Source: Neorhodopirellula lusitana
GTDB taxonomy: Bacteria; Planctomycetota; Planctomycetia; Pirellulales; Pirellulaceae
Length of the DNA: 64,000 bases
Assembly: GCF_900182915.1 (NCBI RefSeq)
Contig: NZ_FXUG01000014.1
Span: 124,001-188,000, forward strand
Reading direction: 5' to 3'
Below are positions 9,101 to 17,598 of this stretch, one piece after another. Positions within the stretch are counted from its first letter, which is position 1, and each line of letters starts with the position of its first letter. Below the pieces are notes generated by a model. The model made no database searches. It saw nothing but the letters and a program-made list of their open reading frames with translations, and was not told the origin of the DNA. The position numbers and the translations under genes were made by a program.

Positions 9101-9469
9101 AACGCGGCTCACCTGAGCAAGTCCATCTTGATCGGCCGCTAGCAGGACCGCTTTGCAAGACCGAGGTATCCCCGCCATCAATGTTTCCACATCGGGCACA
9201 TTGGGATCGATGAAGACGATATCGGCAAGCGGAGACCGGGCATGTCCGGTTGCCTGATCGGCGTCCGACGGTGCATCCAAGGATGTCGAATCCTCCGCCC
9301 GGATTTCACCTGCCTCTGCTGAAACATCCATCGCTTGGGCGACATCGCCGGCCAACATCACCCGGGGTTCTAGAACGGTCGGAGCCGCGAATCCGCTGCG
9401 TGCGGAAGAGATTGACCGAAAAGAACGAGCTGGAACACGACGCCGGCGGCGAGGGACAAACGAAGGCAT
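6161..9469 (-). CDS. Exported multidomain haem peroxidase (DUF4347 + CBM-like repeats + animal-type peroxidase + SdrD-like B domain)
   Basis: 1102 residues. The N-terminus is Arg-rich and followed by LEPRVMLA at residues 33-40, a sequence typical of large exported planctomycete proteins. Residues ~65-235 form a DUF4347 domain (AVHIISHGSDGLIQLG, DILLYGCDVS). Residues ~250-500 contain two similar carbohydrate-binding-like modules, each with a GSESMRLWVDGEAVANW-type strand and ending in a TFSTGTW motif. From ~515 to ~1000 is an animal haem peroxidase/peroxinectin domain: distal histidine in GQFIDHDMDL (~587), proximal histidine in YRMGHTLINNEV (~790) and LNIARGRDHGLADYN. The last ~80 residues look like an SdrD/Cna-B domain (YNAQGDYLGTSRTNANGEYQFNN). 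Likely a surface or secreted peroxidase producing hypohalous acid or oxidising phenolics; substrate unknown. Apparently monocistronic. Confidence 0.9.
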   Translation of the reverse strand: MPSFVPRRRRRVPARSFRSISSARSGFAAPTVLEPRVMLAGDVAQAMDVSAEAGEIRAEDSTSLDAPSDADQATGHARSPLADIVFIDPNVPDVETLMAGIPRSCKAVLLAADQDGLAQVSRVLATHCDIRAVHIISHGSDGLIQLGNESVDTAMLSRNASTLSQWKAALSDDADILLYGCDVSASVAGEQFVAAIASLTGADVAASNNRTGSTDRGGDWVLETATGAIESSLVVRRDTQERYEAVLPITIQAAGQTGQENMELRVDGNTVASWSNIGGNFANREFQSFSYDGPVDSHVQKIQVVFTNDQYVAGELDRNLYIDRISIGNTTIQTEDAAVFSTGTWREGIGVQPGNVQSEALHVNGYFEFQNPVTNSSTIEIDAAGATGSESMRLWVDGEAVANWDNVGGDASAGNFERYRFTTNAVVTAEQVRIEFTNDLYVEGQTDRNLTVDKIAIDGVSYQTESGGTFSTGTWKSEDGVFPGFRQSETLHANGYFRYSRDVSGQDFRSIDGFGNNLDHPEWGAANAELIRVTESQYGDGVSSPAGEDRPSAREISNVLAETSPTEFGNARAMSAIVHVWGQFIDHDMDLTEPPASGGETIEIAIPTGDPYFDPAGTGTATMTLTRSEYIHGTGTDPTNPREHANAITAFIDGSMVYGSSVEVNDQLREFSGGRLRSTAGDLLPKNVDGSSDAGDIRVDENTNLTSMHTLFMREHNYQAGVLAGLHPDWSDEQLFQEARQTVIAEIQAITFNEFLPALLGDGAISSYTGYDSSVNPGIATEFSSAAYRMGHTLINNEVKFIGNGGDEVSPAITLAQAFFNPSIIDSEGIDSSLKFLSSIQAQEIDTRIISSLRNFLFGEPGSGGFDLASLNIARGRDHGLADYNTTREAYGLERVASFDQITSDVDLQQKLESLYGSVDDIDLWVGGLSEDHAAGSSVGELIGTIIADQFQRTRQGDSFWYENALPTNLVDQVNQTTLADIIRRNSSIDNIQDNVFFMQSGVQGRVYAGSTSSGQVGFPMVDIAINLYNAQGDYLGTSRTNANGEYQFNNIGEVGAYRVQMLLATQYDPGSTTFQDIWVSRGDQTIASVDFNIPNANQFLA

Positions 9470-9738
9470 AATTCGGCTTGTACTGATTGAAAGGACTGGG
9501 TCTGGGTCGACGTTAATTCGAGCCCATCCTCAATCAATTCCAATTCCTAGCAATCTGCCGCGTTTCCGCCAAATCCTCGGGGTATCCAGGCCCAAAAGGC
9601 TTGCTCCCCAGCAAAACCGAGAGGCCAGATCAATGCAGCCGATCTCGCCAAGCCTCAGCCCCAGCCTGGCAACACGCCGGAAATACGGCTAGCCAGGCAA
9701 ATACAACCTAGGGAGAGGCACCGCCTGTAGTGAAGCCT

Positions 9739-11361
9739 CTAATAAACGTCGCGGTGATAGCGGCCATCGGCTGCAAGTTGCTTGATGAATGCCTTGGCTT
9801 GTTCGTCAGTCATATTGCCATGCTCGGCGGCGATGTCGTGCAGAGCTCGGTCAACATCCTTGGCCATGCGGGACGCGTCGCCGCAAACATAGAAACTGCC
9901 GCCTTCGGACAACCACTTCCAGAGCTCAGCACCGCTTTGTCGCATTCGGTCCTGGACGTACACCTTGGTATCCCCATCGCGACTGAAGGCGGTATCAAGT
10001 CGAGTCAGCAATCCGTCGGATTGGTACTGGCGAAGGTCCTCTTCGTACAAAAAGTCGTAAGCTTCGTGTTGATCCCCAAAGAACAACCAGTTCTTGCCCG
10101 TCGCCTTGGATACCGCACGCTCTTGCAAGAACGAAACGAACGGTGCGATCCCCGTACCAGGGCCAACCATGATGATGGGTTTGCTTGTATCGGCGGGGAC
10201 AGTGAAGCCAGCATGGTTAGGCTGCACGAAGACGCGTACGGTCTCGCCTTCCGCAATTCGCTCAGCCAACATCGTACTGGCGACACCTTTGCGAACACGC
10301 CCCTCGCGTTCGTAAACAACCTTCCCGACCGTCAGGTGAACTTGGTCACCCACGTGGTTCATGCTACTGGCGATTGAATACAGACGTGGGTTCAGTGGTT
10401 CTAGCGTTTCAATCACCTCGGTCGCCGTCACCGTGGCGCCCTTGGCCACTTCGAATACATCCAAGACGTCAAAGCCATCTGGCACACCATCTTCTAACAT
10501 GGTTTCCAAAGTTGCTTTGTCCGATTCATCAGCGATTCGCCCGACCAGCAATTCAAGTAATTCATCACTCGGATCTTTTAGACAGCAGTCATGCGTCAGC
10601 GCGTCCAAAAGCGACTTGCTGTCGCCCATGGGACTTTCCACCGTCACGTTCGCATCCGCGGCCATCACCGCAATCAGCTTCTTGGCAAGTTCGCCACAGT
10701 TGGTTGGAAAAACGCCCAAGGCATCACCAACGTTGTACTTCAGCCCCGATCCGGTAAGGTCGATAACGACGTGTCGAGTGTCCTTTGCTGAACCCTCATT
10801 GTTCAATCCGCGAGCTTCAATCAGCTTGGCGCTATAAGGATTTTGCCGCGACCACTGGGCCGCCTTGCCATTCGTGGAAACACCGTTCGCTTGGCCGTTC
10901 CCGTTGACGGCCTTGCCGTTGGAATCACCATTCGCGGCCGGAGCTTCCGCCAGAATCTTCTTGAGCATCTGTTTGGTTTCTTTACCGCCCGGACTGCAAA
11001 GCGTCAGATTCTTCTCGTCGCCGTTGGCGATCGCTTCGCTGTAGGACTGACAAAGGTAACCGCAGGACCCGCAATCAAGCTGAGCCATGGCGGCCATCAG
11101 CTTACGCTCGACCGGCTTGTTCTCAGCCAATTCCATCCGGTCAACGATCGGTAGAGCCGCGTCGTGCCAAGGAAAATCCTCCTCTTCTTCCGGTTCGGCA
11201 ACTGCTGCGCCGCCCGCTGCACCGGCGGCAGCCAGGCCAAGCGTCATCGCCGCGGACGCAGTCGCGTCGGACTGCACACCAGTCAAACCGGCAAAGAAAC
11301 CATTGAGCCAGGCACGCTGTTCTTCGTTAAACGGTGCCGTTTGAGGGATATAGCTTGTCAT
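9739..11361 (-). CDS. CysJ-like FAD/NAD(P)H reductase with RnfB-like 4Fe-4S site, predicted electron donor for nitrite reductase
   Basis: 540 residues. Residues 11-25 (FNEEQRAWLNGFFAG) resemble the N-terminal element of sulfite reductase flavoprotein. Instead of an FMN flavodoxin domain, residues 97-122 carry cysteines spaced C-x2-C-x3-C-x17-C (DCGSCGYLC ... LCSPGG), the pattern of the small FeS domain in RnfB. A Gly/Asn linker follows, then an FAD domain (PRLYSIASSMN, GVASTML) and an NAD(P)H domain (GPGTGIAPFVSFLQE, YVCGDASRMAKDVD) ending in YHRDVY like CysJ. The predicted electron path is NAD(P)H to FAD to 4Fe-4S to a partner. It is the last gene of the nitrate cluster, 147 bp after the NirA-type gene, which is its most likely acceptor. 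Sulfite reductase is an alternative partner. Confidence 0.85.
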   Translation of the reverse strand: MTSYIPQTAPFNEEQRAWLNGFFAGLTGVQSDATASAAMTLGLAAAGAAGGAAVAEPEEEEDFPWHDAALPIVDRMELAENKPVERKLMAAMAQLDCGSCGYLCQSYSEAIANGDEKNLTLCSPGGKETKQMLKKILAEAPAANGDSNGKAVNGNGQANGVSTNGKAAQWSRQNPYSAKLIEARGLNNEGSAKDTRHVVIDLTGSGLKYNVGDALGVFPTNCGELAKKLIAVMAADANVTVESPMGDSKSLLDALTHDCCLKDPSDELLELLVGRIADESDKATLETMLEDGVPDGFDVLDVFEVAKGATVTATEVIETLEPLNPRLYSIASSMNHVGDQVHLTVGKVVYEREGRVRKGVASTMLAERIAEGETVRVFVQPNHAGFTVPADTSKPIIMVGPGTGIAPFVSFLQERAVSKATGKNWLFFGDQHEAYDFLYEEDLRQYQSDGLLTRLDTAFSRDGDTKVYVQDRMRQSGAELWKWLSEGGSFYVCGDASRMAKDVDRALHDIAAEHGNMTDEQAKAFIKQLAADGRYHRDVY

Positions 11362-11508
11362 CGTGGATCTCTTTTTGCGGGGAAATGTTTGAGTGCGTCA
11401 GTCGGCTGTGTCGGATCTAACTGGGCGGACCGCGACCGATCAGGAACGCGGAATCGGTGATCCCGAGGCGAGCCTGGTCATCCAAACTCGCGCGGTTGGT
11501 TTGGTTCA

Positions 11509-13347
11509 TCACACCGCCTCCTTCACGCAGGTGAATGCTCGCAGTTCATCGTCCGTCTTCCGGCGAGCGAAATCGACAAACGACTCTCCGTCATCTCGTT
11601 GCTCGAGGTAACCGCCGATCAAGCCCACCATCATCAGTGGCAGATCGTCGAAAACAATCGCCTCCAAAAGCGGCCGACCGATGCCTTGCCTGTCTCCCCA
11701 GCCGCCGCCTACCATCACGTGATAGCCGTCGACCATGTCTTCACCTTGCTCAACCTGGCACGCGATCAGTCCAATGTCGCCGATGTAGTGCTGGGCACAA
11801 CTGTGGTGACATCCGGTTAGGTGAATGTTGATCGGAACATCCAAGTCAAGATGCTCGTCCAACACAGCAGCAAGCTGCATGGCGGTCGCTTTCGTGTCTG
11901 CACCGCCATACTTGCAACCCGCACTGCCGGTGCAAGCAACTAGGCCAGCCCGAACGGAAGTCGCCCGGTAGTCCAGGCCACAATCCAAGATGGCCTTTTT
12001 GACGTTGTCGATATCAGCTTCGCGTATTCCCGGCAGAAGCAGGTTTTGCCAAACCGTCCAGCGAACTTCGCTGTTGCCGTACTCCTCCGCAATCGCGGCC
12101 AGGGCCCGACCTTGGTCGCTGGTGATGCGGCCAACGGGCAAGACGACGCCGACGTAGTAGCGTCCGGCTTGTTTCTGTTCGTGGAAGCCAACGTGTGCTT
12201 GGCGATCTTCGTTCGAGACGCTCGTGACTCTCGCTGCATCAACTCGACGGAGTGTCTTGCCCATCTCGGCTTCCACCGCCTCGATGAACTTATCGAAACC
12301 CCAATCGTCCAACACATATTTCAGACGAGCCTTATTTCGATCCGTGCGGTCGCCACTTTTCACAAACACGCGAACAATGGCTCCGGCCACAGCCACGCAT
12401 TCATCCGGCTTCAACAACACACCCGTGTCACGAGCAAAATCCTTGTGCCCGGTGATACCGCCGAGCGTCAATTGAAAGTAGACGCCACTCTGAAGATCGC
12501 CATCAGCGTTCTCTTCAGTGACCTCGACAGCCTTGAAGCCGATGTCGTTGGTGTCTTCCAATGATGCGATGCGGCCGCCACCGTCAAAGGCGATGTTGAA
12601 TTTACGAGGCAGCCCGTACATTTCACGGCTGTTCAGAATGTAGTTGTGCATCCGCTTGGCCAGCGGGATTGTTTCAATCAGCTCGTCGGGATCGATCCCT
12701 GACAAGCAACTCGCCGTGCAGTTGCGAATGTTGTCCCCACCCGAGCCCAGGCTAATGACATCCAGTTCCCGAATGCCGTAAAGCATGTTGGAAGCTTGAT
12801 CAGCCGGAATCTCACGGAACTGAAGGTTGGCTCGTGTCGTGACGTCCAAATAGCCACCCGCACTCCGATCCGCCAAATTCGACATGCCGGCTAACTGCCA
12901 GGCATGCGAAAGGCCGCCCGGAATCCTGAGCCGCATCATGTAAGAGTTCTGTGCGGGAGCGACATGGAACAGACCGTGGAACTTCTGCAGGAACGCATCG
13001 GTTCCTTTCGGAAACACGCCCTCATCGCTCCAGCCGATAATTTCGTCCCACATGTCCAGCGGGTTTTTGGCCTGTTTGGCGGTTTCCTCTTTCGTGAGTT
13101 TCTTTCCCGCGGCGATGGTGTCCGCTTGAGCCTGAAGAGCAATTCTTTCTGGACCCACTGGCAAGACTTGGCCATTGACCGTCGCTGCACCTCCGCCCAC
13201 GTTGATCTGCGTCGCACCACCCGCCCCACCTGCGGCAACGTTCGATAAGACTGGCAAGCCTGAAACCGCACGTGCAACATCGGCACCGAAAGTGAAGCCA
13301 CTCAGGTACTGTTTTTGTTCTTCAGAGAAAGCTTTTGAATCGCTCAT
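11509..13347 (-). CDS. nirA: Siroheme-dependent nitrite reductase (NirA family)
   Basis: 612 residues. The two half-repeats of the nitrite/sulfite reductase fold are visible. The siroheme/4Fe-4S cysteines are in ACTGSAGC (~472) and TGCHHSC (~510), giving the family pattern C-x5-C ... C-x3-C. Segments NCTASCLSGIDPDELI and GGDNIRNC also fit NirA. Reaction: six-electron reduction of nitrite to ammonium in the cytoplasm. Residues 7-20 (FSEEQKQYLSGFTFG) closely resemble the N-terminus of the flavoprotein encoded next, followed by a Gly/Ala linker. Five bases separate its ATG from the stop of the nitrate reductase gene. The genomic context favours nitrite over sulfite as substrate. Confidence 0.9.
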   Translation of the reverse strand: MSDSKAFSEEQKQYLSGFTFGADVARAVSGLPVLSNVAAGGAGGATQINVGGGAATVNGQVLPVGPERIALQAQADTIAAGKKLTKEETAKQAKNPLDMWDEIIGWSDEGVFPKGTDAFLQKFHGLFHVAPAQNSYMMRLRIPGGLSHAWQLAGMSNLADRSAGGYLDVTTRANLQFREIPADQASNMLYGIRELDVISLGSGGDNIRNCTASCLSGIDPDELIETIPLAKRMHNYILNSREMYGLPRKFNIAFDGGGRIASLEDTNDIGFKAVEVTEENADGDLQSGVYFQLTLGGITGHKDFARDTGVLLKPDECVAVAGAIVRVFVKSGDRTDRNKARLKYVLDDWGFDKFIEAVEAEMGKTLRRVDAARVTSVSNEDRQAHVGFHEQKQAGRYYVGVVLPVGRITSDQGRALAAIAEEYGNSEVRWTVWQNLLLPGIREADIDNVKKAILDCGLDYRATSVRAGLVACTGSAGCKYGGADTKATAMQLAAVLDEHLDLDVPINIHLTGCHHSCAQHYIGDIGLIACQVEQGEDMVDGYHVMVGGGWGDRQGIGRPLLEAIVFDDLPLMMVGLIGGYLEQRDDGESFVDFARRKTDDELRAFTCVKEAV

Positions 13348-13352
13348 GAGGA

Positions 13353-15623
13353 CTATTTGCTTTGGGGGGCTTTGGGAGTGATTCGAACAGCGCAGTCCTT
13401 GTAACTAGGCTGCCCACTATGTGGATCGAAATGCGATAAAGTTAGTTGATTGGTTTCTGCATAGTGCATCGGGATGAACGCTTGCCCGCGACGGACCGTG
13501 GCGGTCACACACGCATTGGCCTCGATCTTTCCGCGACGTGACTCAATCGTGACCGTGTCACCATGAACGATCTCCCATTCATCCGCGTCCACTGGATTGA
13601 TCTCCACATAGGCTTCTTGCGGATACAACATGCCCAGCACAGGGCTTTGTTTGGTTCGAGTTTGGGTATGCCACTGGCTCACCGTGCCGCGTCCAGTCAA
13701 CAGTGTGACGGGATACTTTTGCGTTGGTGGTTCCGGCATCGGCGTGATGTCGTCGACGATAAGCTTTGCTTTCCCGTCGTCATAGAAAAAGCGGCCGTCT
13801 TCAAAAAGTCGGCGTTGTTGAGGTGGCTCCGACGATCCCGTGGCCGCCGCGTCCGCTTCCGTCCAGGGCCACTGGATCCCGCCACACCGATCGATGTGGG
13901 CATAGCCATCGATTCCAGTTATGTCACAAGGTTGGCCGCGACTGGCACGCTGCATGATCCGGAAGACCGCTTCAGGATCAGTCCATTCGGCGAATTGTTC
14001 GCCCACGCCCCAGTAGTGTGCAATCCCGCGGAGGATCTGGAAATCTGACAAAGCCTGCCCTGGTGCACGACGCACTTTCTTGAGCAATCCGTATCGCCGT
14101 TCACTATTGATGAACGTGCCCTCTTTCTCACCCCATCCAGCGGTCGGAAAAATCAAGTCCGCGTGCTCGGCCGTTTCCGTGGTGTCGTACATGTCTTGCA
14201 CGACCAGGAAGTCCAGTTTGCCAAACAACTCTTTCACATCGGCTTGATCAATCCAGCTGTGGGCTGGATTCGTGGCAATCACCCACAACGCCTTGATCTC
14301 TCCGTTGCGAACGCCCTCGATGATTCGGTCGTAACGCCAACTCGATGTAGTGGGAATGCACTCGCTATCGAAGCCCAATACATCAGCCACCTTCTGGCGG
14401 TCTTGTTCAGAAGCAAAACTGTGGTGCCCAAGCAAGTTCGTTGTGCCACTCCACAAACGCGACCCCATCGCGTTGCACTGACCGGTAATGCTATTGGCTC
14501 CGGTGCCAGGACGACCGATGTTACCGGTAATCAACGCGATGTTGATCATCGCTTGAGCTGTCCGAGTTCCCTCGTAGCTTTGATTGACGCCCATCGTCCA
14601 CCACAACGAAACTGCCTTGCGAGTTCCAATCGTATGGGCGACTTGTTCCAGCGAACCAACCGACACTCCCGCCGCGTGTGCCACCGTGTCGACATCAAAC
14701 TGGCTGACGTGTTCGCAAAGTTCTTCGAAGCCGTTGGTATGCCCCTCAACGAACTGTCGATCCACATATCCGTTGTCGATCAATAGTTTGGTGATCGCAT
14801 ACAAAATCGCAAGGTCGTGCTTGGGCTTGACCTGCAAATGTTGCGTCGCTGCCATCGCCGTTTCAGTACGACGTGGATCAATGACGATGATCTCGGGAGT
14901 GTTCGGATTCCGCAGCACACGTTCCCACATGATCGGGTGACCGATACACGGGTTCGCACCGATGAAAATCAAGCAATCGCTTTGCTCGAAATCGTCATAG
15001 GTGAAAGGCGGTGCGTCGAAACCAAATGACTCCTTGTAAGCTGTCACTGCGGTGGCCATGCACTGGCGTGTGTTGCCATCGCCGTGCCGGATGCCCATGC
15101 CGAACCGAGCCAGCGCACCGAGAAACGCCATTTCTTCGCTGGGGATCTGTCCGGTGGAAAGAAACGCGACCGAATCCTGACCGTGCTTTTCCTGGACGCC
15201 CCGCATTTTGTCAACGAAGGTCGTGAATGCAGCTTCCCATTCAATCGGTTGCATCTTGCCGTTGGCATCACGCAACAACGGTGTCGTCGCTCGCTCGTCC
15301 GAATCCAGGACTCGCAAAGCCTCCCAACCCTTGGGGCAAGCCATGCCCAAGTTGACTGGGTATTGAGTTTCAGGAGTCAGACCCACCGCCTCGCCGTCAC
15401 GCAAATGCAACCGCAAGCCGCAACCGGTCGAGCAATAGCCGCATGTCGCCGTTGTCGTGGTATCGGCAACCATTGAATCGTGCGTCATCCCCAAACCATG
15501 CTGGCCAGGCTTCAGCAACAACTCACGAGTCATCGAGCCATCGCGACGCTGCAACAGTTCCGGAAGCTTGACCTTCGGAAGCGTTATTCGTGAAGTGGTG
15601 GATGGATCTTCGGCAAGGCTCAT
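13353..15623 (-). CDS. nasA: Molybdopterin nitrate reductase, catalytic subunit (NasA/NarB type)
   Basis: 756 residues. The N-terminal 4Fe-4S site uses Cys61, 64, 68 and 96 (ATCGYCSTGCGL ... GMACPKGW). The Mo-ligand cysteine lies in NTRQCMATAV at ~187. Typical MGD-binding stretches follow (FIGANPCIGHPIMWERV, VIDPRRTETA, INIALITGNIGRPGTGANSI) and the C-terminal molydopterin dinucleotide-binding domain begins at LLTGRGTVSQWHTQTRT. There is no twin-arginine signal, so the protein is cytoplasmic, which suits assimilation. Its ATG overlaps by four bases the stop of the upstream DmsB-DmsC-like fusion, implying a stoichiometric complex; a distance of five bases to NirA downstream. Formate dehydrogenase is the closest alternative, but it is disfavoured by the nitrate transporter and nitrite reductase neighbours. 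Confidence 0.88.
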   Translation of the reverse strand: MSLAEDPSTTSRITLPKVKLPELLQRRDGSMTRELLLKPGQHGLGMTHDSMVADTTTTATCGYCSTGCGLRLHLRDGEAVGLTPETQYPVNLGMACPKGWEALRVLDSDERATTPLLRDANGKMQPIEWEAAFTTFVDKMRGVQEKHGQDSVAFLSTGQIPSEEMAFLGALARFGMGIRHGDGNTRQCMATAVTAYKESFGFDAPPFTYDDFEQSDCLIFIGANPCIGHPIMWERVLRNPNTPEIIVIDPRRTETAMAATQHLQVKPKHDLAILYAITKLLIDNGYVDRQFVEGHTNGFEELCEHVSQFDVDTVAHAAGVSVGSLEQVAHTIGTRKAVSLWWTMGVNQSYEGTRTAQAMINIALITGNIGRPGTGANSITGQCNAMGSRLWSGTTNLLGHHSFASEQDRQKVADVLGFDSECIPTTSSWRYDRIIEGVRNGEIKALWVIATNPAHSWIDQADVKELFGKLDFLVVQDMYDTTETAEHADLIFPTAGWGEKEGTFINSERRYGLLKKVRRAPGQALSDFQILRGIAHYWGVGEQFAEWTDPEAVFRIMQRASRGQPCDITGIDGYAHIDRCGGIQWPWTEADAAATGSSEPPQQRRLFEDGRFFYDDGKAKLIVDDITPMPEPPTQKYPVTLLTGRGTVSQWHTQTRTKQSPVLGMLYPQEAYVEINPVDADEWEIVHGDTVTIESRRGKIEANACVTATVRRGQAFIPMHYAETNQLTLSHFDPHSGQPSYKDCAVRITPKAPQSK

Positions 15624-17494
15624 CGCAGTGTCCCCGGCATGCGGTCGTAAACAACACTCATGAAATACAAAAGACGTTCAATCACTTCACCGCCCAATAG
15701 ACAAATGCAAGCGACCGACATCGAAAAGGTAGTGAACAACATCGACTCAGAAGCGATCGCCCCCATCGCTAGCACGCACGCCGCCACGCCGACCCAACCG
15801 GTCCACAACCGCAGCTTTCGAAAACGATCGAGCTGCCCAGTCATCAGTCGGTGACTGCGACGATCCAGATCGTCACTGCTTTCCAACGCAAGTGTCTGGT
15901 GTAGGTGGAATCGGCCTTCCCATGAAAGCTTCCACGCCGCTGAGATAGCGGCGAACAATACGGTTGCTGAAACGACGGTCGTGCTACCGCCGGCTAGCCA
16001 AAACGCGAAGGAAGTCAATGCAGCACCGACGACAACTCCACTGCCAAAGAACCGAGGCAGGGTCCGCGAATATCGCCATAGTTTTCGCTTGGTAGCGATG
16101 TAGATCATCGCACTGCAGTACAATCCCGCCACGCCGAACAAGATCGCCGCCGCCAACAAGGCGTTGTTGGCCCAACTCGGAATGGACACCCAATCCGGAA
16201 TGCGACTGGTTAAAAATTCAGGTGCGTAAGGGGCGACGACGGGCAGCCACATCAACGCAACAGCAACCGCTAACGCTCCGGCATATTTCCCTAAAACGAC
16301 CGCTTCCCGGCTGAGCCAAGAAGTACGCAAGCCTAAGAAGACTCGCCAGGCTCGCAACGGCTGCCCCAAGTGCAGCGACGCCAAGTTCAGACCGACAATC
16401 GCAATTAGCAACGACGCCGTGGCATTCAAGCGAGTGGCTTCGATGGAAACCGGATTCCCCATCAACCAGCCGCCAGTTGCCCAAAGGCGTTCCACCACGA
16501 TCATCGCGACGGAGATTTGCGTGGCGACCAACATGATCGCTAGCGGCCAGTGGCTTTCAGCTACCGAGTCGATTGCAGCGTCTTGCGGAATCGCTTCGGC
16601 AAGTGCTTCGGCTCGGCGTGTAATGAACTTCGTCGTCGGCTTAGTAATCGACGAAACAGGAGCACCGGCGACCAAGCGGTCACTGATCGCGAATTCCTCG
16701 CCAGTCGACACGGTGCGAATCGCGATGGCTTCGTTGGGGCACGACTGCACACACGCTGGTGCCTCGCCAACCTTTAGCCTTTGGTGACACATGTCGCACT
16801 TGCGAACAATGCCTAAGCGTTTGCTGTATTTGGGGACCTCGTACGGGCACATCATCGTGCAATACTTGCACCCGATGCATTGGTCATCGAGGTGACGCAC
16901 GATCCCGGTTTCAGGGTCTTTGTCGTAAGCCTTCACCGGGCAACCATTCAGGCACCCGGGATCTTCGCAGTGATGGCAAGCCGTCGTGACATGCTGCACA
17001 CCGGCGACGGAAGGAGCCGCAACCGGTGCGATTGCGATGGGTAACGAACCAACGCCTCCGCTAGCCGAATCGGTGGCTGGTTTCGTTGAAACCTCGGACT
17101 CCGAATCCAGTTCGCCAATCGTAAGCGTGCCAACTTTCCGCCAACTTTCGGTCTCTTCCAAACCGTTGAGCGTGTGACAGGCAACAACGCATGCCTTGCA
17201 TCCGCTGCATGCATCCAAGTCCACCTCAAAAGCGTATTGTTGATCAGCCGCAGGCGGCGTCGCTGGCATCAGGCGACGATAGTAAACCGCTTGATCAGGA
17301 TCGGACTCAGTTTGTCGGTCTTCAACCAACAGGTTGTCGTGCGACTTCGAAAACTGCTCAACCGCCGACAGGGTTTGCTGTTCTTTTAACAACATGCCGA
17401 CGAGATCAAACGACCCATCGCTAGACGGCGTCATCGACAACGGTTTATCCGCTGTCGTCGTGGCCGGCTTGTCGAAGGTGCTTGCGGTTGACAT
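15620..17494 (-). CDS. DmsB-DmsC fusion: four-cluster ferredoxin subunit with membrane anchor for the nitrate reductase
   Basis: 624 residues. Residues ~85-285 hold four 4Fe-4S sites (CSGCKACVVAC, CHHCEDPGCLNGCP, CIGCKYCTMMCP, CDMCHQRL with ACVQSCP), as in DmsB. A Gly/Ala/Pro-rich insertion sits between the first and second site. Residues ~320-620 contain about eight membrane helices with the DmsC signature ASLHLGQPLRAWR and SWLSREA. In DMSO reductase this pair passes quinol electrons to the Mo subunit. Four-base overlap with the nitrate reductase gene makes them partners. The inference is a quinol-fed, membrane-bound, cytoplasm-facing nitrate reductase. The fused arrangement of B and C is unusual for assimilatory NasA systems, which normally use ferredoxin or NADH proteins. 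Confidence 0.87.
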   Translation of the reverse strand: MSTASTFDKPATTTADKPLSMTPSSDGSFDLVGMLLKEQQTLSAVEQFSKSHDNLLVEDRQTESDPDQAVYYRRLMPATPPAADQQYAFEVDLDACSGCKACVVACHTLNGLEETESWRKVGTLTIGELDSESEVSTKPATDSASGGVGSLPIAIAPVAAPSVAGVQHVTTACHHCEDPGCLNGCPVKAYDKDPETGIVRHLDDQCIGCKYCTMMCPYEVPKYSKRLGIVRKCDMCHQRLKVGEAPACVQSCPNEAIAIRTVSTGEEFAISDRLVAGAPVSSITKPTTKFITRRAEALAEAIPQDAAIDSVAESHWPLAIMLVATQISVAMIVVERLWATGGWLMGNPVSIEATRLNATASLLIAIVGLNLASLHLGQPLRAWRVFLGLRTSWLSREAVVLGKYAGALAVAVALMWLPVVAPYAPEFLTSRIPDWVSIPSWANNALLAAAILFGVAGLYCSAMIYIATKRKLWRYSRTLPRFFGSGVVVGAALTSFAFWLAGGSTTVVSATVLFAAISAAWKLSWEGRFHLHQTLALESSDDLDRRSHRLMTGQLDRFRKLRLWTGWVGVAACVLAMGAIASESMLFTTFSMSVACICLLGGEVIERLLYFMSVVYDRMPGTLR

Positions 17495-17598
17495 GTAGGT
17501 TGAAGAAAAGAGTGCTTTAAGTTGGGAAATGATTGAAGAGCGAGCCGCTCTGAGGCCTGCTTAGGCGTTAGCGATTTGCAGCCCACTTAGGCGGTAGC

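Noticed and set aside
9663-9699. Possible terminator (GCCTGGC ... GCCAGGC) after the flavoprotein gene
   Set aside because: Stem is only 7 bp with a ~20-base loop and no T tract on either strand.
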